Assembly (NCBI GenBank): GCA_015259045.1
Contig: JABZHD010000022.1
Span: 1 to 11,248, forward strand
Source: Atopobium sp.
GTDB lineage: Bacteria > Actinomycetota > Coriobacteriia > Coriobacteriales > Atopobiaceae
Length of the DNA: 11,248 nucleotides
Direction: 5' to 3'
Shown here: positions 7,041-11,248 of the stretch, piece by piece
Layout: the number at the start of each line of letters is the position of its first letter
Numbering within the stretch: position 1 is the first letter of the stretch
Translations under genes and position numbers: made by a program
The notes under the pieces: model-generated
Told to the model about the DNA's origin: nothing
The model's input: the letters and a program-made list of their open reading frames with translations, nothing else
Database searches by the model: none

Positions 7041-8252
7041 TTAGACGAGCTGAGCCCAGCGCTTTTTACCTGCCTGAAGAAGGGCTTTCTCAAGAACTGC
7101 TGGTTCAACCTTATAGGTCTTTGCGGGAAGAGGTTGCTGATTAATCTTAATGCCACCACCATCAATGAGACGACGAGCCTCACCGTTACTTGAAGCAATC
7201 TCTACTTCAACCAAAATCTTTGGCAGGTAGATGAGACCGTCTTCATCTGCTTCAAGGGAAATTGCAAACTCTTTGACATCATCAGGAACCTCATTGTTCT
7301 TAAACTGAGCATCAAAAGCTGCCTGAGCCTTAAGACCTTCTCCCTCACCGTGATAAAGGTCAACGATATTTCTACCAAGAGCACGTTTGAGCTGGTAAGG
7401 ATCAGCAGTACCATCCTCAAAGCTCTTATCGATTGCATCAAGCTCATCAATAGAGAGCGTAGAGCAAAGGCGGTAGTACATTGGAATAATCTCATCGGTG
7501 ATAGACATAACCTTGCCAAACATATCATTTGGCTCATCAGTCAGTCCAATGTAGTTGCCATAAGACTTACTCATCTTCTTGGTGCCATCAGTACCCACAA
7601 GAAGAGGCATGGTAAGCGCAATCTGCGGCTCCATGTCCATATCACGCATAAGATCACGGCCGGCAAGCAAGTTGAAGATCTGGTCGTTTCCGCCCATCTC
7701 TACGTCTGCCTTGATAACAACAGAATCATATGCCTGAAGAACAGGGTAAATGAACTCGTGAAGCGCAATTGGCTGCTGATTATGATAGCGATTAGAGAAG
7801 TCTTCTCGCTCAAGAATACGAGCAATGGTGAACTTGCTCATAAGGCCAAGCATGGTCTCAAGATTCATAGGCTTAATCCAGTCACCGTTATGAACAACAG
7901 TGGTTCTTTCTGGATCAAGAATCTTCATAGCCTGGTTGACATAGGTCTCTGCGTTTGCATCCACCTGCTCTGCAGTGAGAGGAGGACGGGTAGAATCGCG
8001 TCCGGAAGGGTCTCCGATCAGCGCGGTGCCGCTACCAATAATCAAGGTGACATTATGGCCAAGGTCTTGGAACTGACGCATCTTGCGCAAAGGAACTGCG
8101 TGTCCCAGATGCAAATCAGGACTTGTTGGATCAACGCCAAGCTTAATATTAAGAGGGGTACCCTTCTTGAGTTTTTCTTTTAGACCATCCAAAGGAACAA
8201 TCTGCATAGTTCCTGAAGTAATAACACGGAGCTGTTCTTCTACTGAAAGCAC
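7041..8252 (-). CDS. tyrS: Tyrosyl-tRNA synthetase
   Basis: This class I synthetase charges tRNA-Tyr with tyrosine in the cytoplasm. It shows GVDPTSPDLHLGHAVPLRK with the HIGH-type motif HLGH at residues 48-51, GGNDQIFNLLAGRDL (187-201) for tyrosine binding, KMSKS at 226-230 and a C-terminal S4 RNA-binding domain (~342-400, with GEARRLIDGGGIKIN). I place the start at GTG 8252-8250, giving 403 residues, because AGAGGA lies six bases upstream and the family-conserved part starts there. An in-frame start at 8312 exists, but it lies at the predicted -35 and adds 20 unconserved residues. It is the first gene of the minus-strand run leading into envelope genes. There is no T-box leader. Confidence 0.96.
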   Translation of the reverse strand: MLSVEEQLRVITSGTMQIVPLDGLKEKLKKGTPLNIKLGVDPTSPDLHLGHAVPLRKMRQFQDLGHNVTLIIGSGTALIGDPSGRDSTRPPLTAEQVDANAETYVNQAMKILDPERTTVVHNGDWIKPMNLETMLGLMSKFTIARILEREDFSNRYHNQQPIALHEFIYPVLQAYDSVVIKADVEMGGNDQIFNLLAGRDLMRDMDMEPQIALTMPLLVGTDGTKKMSKSYGNYIGLTDEPNDMFGKVMSITDEIIPMYYRLCSTLSIDELDAIDKSFEDGTADPYQLKRALGRNIVDLYHGEGEGLKAQAAFDAQFKNNEVPDDVKEFAISLEADEDGLIYLPKILVEVEIASSNGEARRLIDGGGIKINQQPLPAKTYKVEPAVLEKALLQAGKKRWAQLV

Positions 8253-8283
8253 TCTGTATCCTCTCAACGCAAGCCTGTTAAAC

Positions 8284-8312
8284 CATATAGTTACTGCTTC
8301 AAATAGTATCAA
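8284..8312 (-). promoter_or_regulatory. Predicted tyrS promoter
   Basis: On the minus strand TTGATA (8312-8307) and TATATG (8289-8284) are spaced by exactly 17 bp. Transcription would begin near 8277 and give a leader of about 25 nt that includes the AGAGGA ribosome site. So short a leader rules out a tRNA-sensing T-box in front of this synthetase gene. Confidence 0.5.
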
Positions 8313-8334
8313 TTCAAAATGTTATCTATCAGAA

Positions 8335-8354
8335 TACAACAGAGTTGTAACTCT
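8335..8354. promoter_or_regulatory. Two overlapping palindromes between tyrS and the PBP gene
   Basis: TACAAC-AGA-GTTGTA (8335-8349) and AGAGTT-GT-AACTCT (8341-8354) are both perfect inverted repeats with 6-bp arms, and they share nine bases. They end four bases before the predicted -35 of the PBP gene and lie 23 bp upstream of the tyrS -35. This is a natural operator position; the binding protein is unknown. Confidence 0.4.
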
Positions 8355-8357
8355 TTA

Positions 8358-8409
8358 TTCACTGAAACATAAATATCAGACTATAATAGTGAGAGCTATG
8401 ACAAGGAGG
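8358..8409 (+). promoter_or_regulatory. Predicted promoter and ribosome site of the PBP gene
   Basis: A perfect TATAAT (8382-8387) follows a weak -35 TTCACT (8358-8363) at 18 bp. Transcription should begin near 8393-8395, leaving a leader of only about 20 nt. That leader holds a strong AAGGAGG (8403-8409) four bases before the ATG at 8414. A second ATG at 8398, almost at the predicted 5' end, opens an eight-codon frame (MTRRLNGY, stop 8422-8424) overlapping the PBP start. Confidence 0.6.
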
Positions 8410-8413
8410 CTCA

Positions 8414-10543
8414 ATGGGTATTAGAACCCGTCGTGCACGTAAACACGCAAACACACATGCCGTAGGTTTTGGCATTGCCGGATTCTTTGGCTTTATGGCT
8501 CTTCTCGCGCTTGCACTTGCTCTTTCTTTGGGTGCAGCTGTTTCTTCATGGCTCGAGGACCTGCCAGATTACAACTCTGCTGATGCCTACCTGGTAGCAG
8601 AGCCTACCCGCGTTTATGACTCCAAGGGTAACGACATTGCTGACTTCTATTTGCAGCAGCGTCGTTCCGTTACCCTAGATCAGATTTCTCCTTATGTTAT
8701 TCAGGGCACCATTGACACTGAGGATAAGCGCTTCTATTCCCACAGCGGTATTGACCCCTGGGGTATTGTTCGCGCATCTGTTGGCTCTTTGTTTGGTGGC
8801 GGCGAAGGTGCTTCCACTATTACCCAGCAGCTTGTTCGTAACACTGTTCTTTCCAACGAGCAGTTTGAGCGTTCTTTGAAGCGTAAGGTCCGCGAGGCTT
8901 ACATCTCTATTCAGATGGAGAAGAAGTTTACTAAAGACCAGATTCTTAATATGTACCTCAACACCATTTACTACGGTAATGGTGCTTACGGTATTGAAGC
9001 AGCAAGTATTATCTACTTCAACAAACATGCAAGTGACCTAACCCTTGCTGAGGCTGCAACACTTGCTGGTCTTCCAAACGCACCTTCTGCCTATGACCCA
9101 ACTGTTAATCCAGAGGCAGCAAGAGAAAGGCGTAATACCGTTCTTGAGCGTATGCTTCGAGCGGGCGATATTACACAGGAGCAGTACGATGAAGCTGTTG
9201 CAGAGGACTTAGTACTTAACCCTGGTACTTTGACCGACAACATTGGCCAGTTCCCTTACTGGACTGACTACATTCGTAGCCTGCTTCAGGAAGACTTTGA
9301 TAGCGATACCATTCTTCAGGGTGGATTGCGCGTTTACACTACGCTTGATCCTGACCTCCAGAAAGATGCTGATGAGGCTGCTAGAAGGCGTATTGCTGAG
9401 CTTGGCAACCCTCGCCTGGGCGCTGCTTTGGTTTCCATTGATCCTCAAACTGGCTACATTAAAGCAATGGTTGGTGGACAGGATTACTCAAAGAGTCAGT
9501 ACAACATTGCAACCAGTAGTAACCGTCAGATGGGCTCCAGTTTTAAGATGTATACGCTGGTAGCAGCCCTTTCTGAGGGTATGAACCCAGAGATTGTTCT
9601 TAACGGCAACTCCCCTATGCAAATTACGCCAACCTGGTTGGTTAAAAACGCTGGCAACTACAGCTACGGTGCAATTACCCTGCGTCAAGGTACGGTTTAC
9701 TCGTCCAACACTGTTTACGCACAGGTTGCTGAAGCTATTGGTATCGATAAGATCCTTCAGACGTGCTATGCCATGGGTATTCGCACTCAGCTACAGCCAT
9801 ACCTGTCTACCACTCTTGGTTCTCAGGGCGTAACCCCTATTGAGCAGTGCACAGCATTTGCAACGCTTGCTGCAGGCGGTGTTCGTCGTGATGCTGTAGC
9901 AATTACACGCATCGAAGACCGTAACGGAAACGTTATCTACGAGCACAAGGACAACCCAGTTCAGGCAATTAGCCCAGCTGTTGCTGCAGCTGCTACCGAT
10001 GTTCTGAGCGGCGTTCTTACCTCTGGTACTGGTCGCTATGCTTACAACCTGAAGACCTTTAACCAGCCAGTTGCTGGTAAGACAGGTACTTCCGATAACT
10101 CCGAGGACCTTTGGTTCTGCGCCTATACTCCACAGCTTGCAACAGTTGCTTGGTGTGGATATCCAGATAGCCGTGACCCCGTTATCATTGGCGGTGGAGA
10201 GTCTTCTACCTTTGTTACTGCACAGTATGTTTGGGCGTACTACATGAACGCAGCTCTCTCTGGCGTTGCTCGCGCTGAGTTCCCAAAGACCACTGAAACT
10301 ATTGCTTACAAGCCTAATAGTTACTGGAAATTTGTTGGTGGCTCCGCTAATGCTAAGCAAAATGAGAAAGATGACGACGAAGAGGAAGAGGAGGAGACTA
10401 CCGAGGAGGAGGAAGAGGACGATACCACCACTACTCCTACCACTCCTACTACTCCAGCCACACCAGGTACCGGTACGGGCACTGGCACGGGTACCGGAAC
10501 AGGTACTGGAACAGGTACTGGAACAGGAACAGGTACTCCATAA
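8414..10543 (+). CDS. Class A penicillin-binding protein (glycosyltransferase/transpeptidase)
   Basis: This 709-residue bifunctional enzyme polymerises lipid II and cross-links peptidoglycan outside the membrane. A basic N-terminus and one membrane anchor (~17-43) are followed by the GT51 domain: TEDKRFYSHSG with catalytic Glu103, ASTITQQLVRN (133-143), KVREAYISIQMEK (158-170) and YLNTIYYGNGAYGIEAAS (181-198). The transpeptidase domain has GSSFK (Ser375, Lys378), SSN (430-432) and KTGT (556-559), so all three active-site motifs are intact. After ~645 comes a disordered tail: acidic (653-670), Thr/Pro-rich (671-684), then twelve Gly-Thr pairs (685-708). No PASTA domain is present. Codon use favours GGT, CGT and AAC-type codons, suggesting good expression. 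The start at 8414 has AAGGAGG. It is divergent from tyrS and ends in its own terminator. Confidence 0.96.
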   Translation: MGIRTRRARKHANTHAVGFGIAGFFGFMALLALALALSLGAAVSSWLEDLPDYNSADAYLVAEPTRVYDSKGNDIADFYLQQRRSVTLDQISPYVIQGTIDTEDKRFYSHSGIDPWGIVRASVGSLFGGGEGASTITQQLVRNTVLSNEQFERSLKRKVREAYISIQMEKKFTKDQILNMYLNTIYYGNGAYGIEAASIIYFNKHASDLTLAEAATLAGLPNAPSAYDPTVNPEAARERRNTVLERMLRAGDITQEQYDEAVAEDLVLNPGTLTDNIGQFPYWTDYIRSLLQEDFDSDTILQGGLRVYTTLDPDLQKDADEAARRRIAELGNPRLGAALVSIDPQTGYIKAMVGGQDYSKSQYNIATSSNRQMGSSFKMYTLVAALSEGMNPEIVLNGNSPMQITPTWLVKNAGNYSYGAITLRQGTVYSSNTVYAQVAEAIGIDKILQTCYAMGIRTQLQPYLSTTLGSQGVTPIEQCTAFATLAAGGVRRDAVAITRIEDRNGNVIYEHKDNPVQAISPAVAAAATDVLSGVLTSGTGRYAYNLKTFNQPVAGKTGTSDNSEDLWFCAYTPQLATVAWCGYPDSRDPVIIGGGESSTFVTAQYVWAYYMNAALSGVARAEFPKTTETIAYKPNSYWKFVGGSANAKQNEKDDDEEEEEETTEEEEEDDTTTTPTTPTTPATPGTGTGTGTGTGTGTGTGTGTGTGTP
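10466..10537 (+). repeat. Twelve-unit GGN-ACN hexamer repeat coding for (Gly-Thr)12
   Basis: Twelve tandem 6-nt units make up the last codons of the PBP gene before a final Pro and stop. Third positions vary in the 5' units, but the 3' part holds repeated blocks of GGAACAGGTACT, as if units were duplicated recently. Such in-frame hexamers can gain or lose copies without breaking the frame. Confidence 0.9.
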
Positions 10544-10563
10544 ACCTCTGGTTTATCTACAGC

Positions 10564-10597
10564 AAAAAGGAGTCTGCTCTATGCAGGCTCCTTTTTT
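10564..10597 (+). terminator. Intrinsic terminator of the PBP gene
   Basis: AAAAAGGAG-T-CTGC / GCAG-G-CTCCTTTTT forms a 14-bp stem with one T-G wobble and a TCTAT loop, followed by T residues to 10597. It lies 20 nt after the PBP stop. Because the 5' arm starts with five A, it could also stop minus-strand transcripts arriving from argR. Confidence 0.92.
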
Positions 10598-10641
10598 GTA
10601 AGACTTGTGCCTTGACGGGTTTCTCGCCAAAGGCTTTCTGT

Positions 10642-11082
10642 TTAGAAAATGCTGTCCACGTTGCCAAGCTGCGTAATGATTCGTACCACGTCTGCAGCGT
10701 GCGCGGTTTTATCCACAATCATCAAAACGGTATCGTCACCAGCAACGGTGCCGACAACGTGGTCAAGCTCAACATCATCGAGGGCAAATGCAACTGCTGA
10801 TGCGGTGCCAGGGTGACAGCGAATCACAATGAGATTCTCTGCTGCCGTAGCGCCAACTACAAACTCAGAGAGCATTTTCTGCAAATGCATATCTTCAGAA
10901 AGCACATAGGCGCCCTCGGGAAGCTTTTGCAAATCCATTTCTGCTGTATCACGAGAAACGGTTGCTTGAGTACAAGCAAAGCCACGATCCTTAAGCATGT
11001 CAACAAGATCGCGCTGCGTACGGATTGACTCGCTGCGAACAAGCTCACGAATCACGTCCTGTCGAGCATTTCTATGCTTCAC
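10642..11082 (-). CDS. argR: Arginine repressor
   Basis: The 146-residue product is close to the usual ~150 for ArgR. Residues 1-65 form the winged-helix domain with the recognition-helix signature TQATVSRD (38-45). The C-terminal domain has PGTASAVAFALDD (91-103) and GTVAGDDTVL (111-120), the hexamerisation and arginine-binding motifs. ArgR binds ARG boxes when arginine is present, repressing biosynthesis and, in many bacteria, activating arginine catabolism. I choose GTG 11082-11080, with GAAGG five bases upstream. The frame is open to an ATG at 11157, but those 25 residues are hydrophobic and unlike ArgR and lack a ribosome site. It converges on the PBP gene and stands alone in the window, so its targets are not visible unless a gene starts beyond the right edge. 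Confidence 0.94.
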   Translation of the reverse strand: MKHRNARQDVIRELVRSESIRTQRDLVDMLKDRGFACTQATVSRDTAEMDLQKLPEGAYVLSEDMHLQKMLSEFVVGATAAENLIVIRCHPGTASAVAFALDDVELDHVVGTVAGDDTVLMIVDKTAHAADVVRIITQLGNVDSIF

Positions 11083-11104
11083 GTCGCCTTCTTTCTTTAT
11101 GCGG

Positions 11105-11136
11105 CTCACTAACTTTTGAAAACAAATGATAGTGAG
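11105..11136. promoter_or_regulatory. Inverted repeat CTCACTA/TAGTGAG upstream of argR
   Basis: Perfect 7-bp arms at 11105-11111 and 11130-11136 are separated by 18 bp of AT-rich sequence, just before the argR ribosome site. The spacing places the arms nearly 2.5 helical turns apart centre to centre. It does not match the ArgR consensus (TGAAT-N4-ATTCA). It may be an operator or chance; I could not settle on a clear argR promoter here. Confidence 0.3.
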
Positions 11137-11181
11137 TAAAAGAATATACTTAATCAACCCTTATGCGCACGCCAAACCGCT

Positions 11182-11245
11182 AAACGGTGTAAATTACCCG
11201 CTCGTCGGTCGGAATATTGCATTCACCGTTTTCTAAAAGTATTTA
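11182..11245 (+). promoter_or_regulatory. Window-end regulatory region with ARG-box-like palindrome and possible divergent promoter
   Basis: GAAT-N5-ATTC (11212-11224, extended to GGAAT...ATTCA) resembles an ARG box with one extra base between the half-sites. It overlaps a candidate plus-strand -35 TTGCAT (11217-11222), spaced 17 bp from TATTTA (11240-11245). An 8-bp inverted repeat AAACGGTG/CACCGTTT (11182-11189 and 11224-11231) encloses it. A divergent gene may start just past the window. All matches are weak. Confidence 0.3.
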
Positions 11246-11248
11246 TGC

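Noticed and set aside
7350..8183. 277-codon plus-strand open frame inside tyrS
   Set aside because: It is antisense to a well-supported synthetase gene, has no recognisable domain and no ribosome site that I can see. It is a shadow of codon bias.
8253..8312. Upstream ATG extension of tyrS
   Set aside because: The ATG lies on the predicted -35, lacks a ribosome site and adds residues not seen at the start of this enzyme family.
8253..8340. T-box riboswitch in front of tyrS
   Set aside because: The predicted leader is about 25 nt, and no T-box core sequence or specifier stem-loop is visible.
8335..8349. BlaI/MecI-type operator (TACA-N2-TGTA) controlling the PBP gene
   Set aside because: The TACA and TGTA halves are present but are seven bases apart instead of two, and no BlaI/BlaR genes are in the window.
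9791..10360. 189-codon minus-strand open frame inside the PBP gene
   Set aside because: It is antisense to the transpeptidase domain with all catalytic motifs intact on the plus strand, and has no family resemblance.
11083..11157. Hydrophobic N-terminal extension of ArgR
   Set aside because: There is no ribosome site at the upstream ATG; ArgR is cytoplasmic and normally ~150 residues, which the GTG at 11082 gives.
1..11248. Mobile element, CRISPR array, toxin-antitoxin or defence system
   Set aside because: I saw no transposase, integrase, terminal repeats, spaced direct repeats or defence domains. The genes are envelope and housekeeping functions in ordinary operon order.

Overview
The window looks like chromosomal DNA from a low-to-mid GC member of the Coriobacteriia (Atopobium/Lancefieldella/Olsenella type). 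This is an inference from several things: a class A penicillin-binding protein with an acidic, Thr-Pro and Gly-Thr tail; a large actinobacterial-type membrane protein of the DUF6541 kind; strong Shine-Dalgarno sites; and frequent GTG starts. I see no mobile element, CRISPR array, tRNA or rRNA.

Layout. Almost everything from 8252 down to 1 is on the minus strand. A tyrosyl-tRNA synthetase gene (tyrS, 7041-8252) is followed by a DUF6541-like polytopic membrane protein (4830-7007). Then comes a tightly packed block: rmlA (3852-4754), rmlD (2951-3850), rmlB (1882-2949) and a licD-family gene (1037-1882). The genes of this block are separated by 1 nt, 1 nt and -1 nt. A clean intrinsic terminator at about 975-1001 closes it. 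Next, with its own promoter region, is a gene cut by the window edge (1-823) that fuses a winged-helix DNA-binding domain to a LicC-like CTP:phosphocholine cytidylyltransferase. On the plus strand, divergent from tyrS, is a class A PBP (8414-10543) with its own strong terminator. Convergent to it is argR (10642-11082, minus). The last ~90 bases are the upstream region of argR and probably of a divergent gene beyond the window.

How the genes fit together. RmlA, RmlB and RmlD make three of the four steps to dTDP-L-rhamnose; the epimerase gene rmlC is not in the window. The membrane protein, possibly a GT-C-like glycosyltransferase, and LicD suggest a rhamnose-containing surface glycan carrying a phospho-substituent. 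The LicC-like gene next door makes phosphocholine the best guess for that substituent. With the PBP, the window is largely a cell-envelope locus plus two housekeeping genes (tyrS, argR).

Most worth a second look: the DNA-binding/cytidylyltransferase fusion, whose promoter carries three exact copies of the 8-mer TGAACATA placed over the -35, the spacer and the start site, as expected of an autoregulated choline-use gene; the missing rmlC; an in-frame open tail after the membrane protein's stop codon; overlapping palindromes and a near-leaderless mini-ORF in the tyrS/PBP divergent region; and a 12-unit Gly-Thr repeat at the PBP C-terminus.
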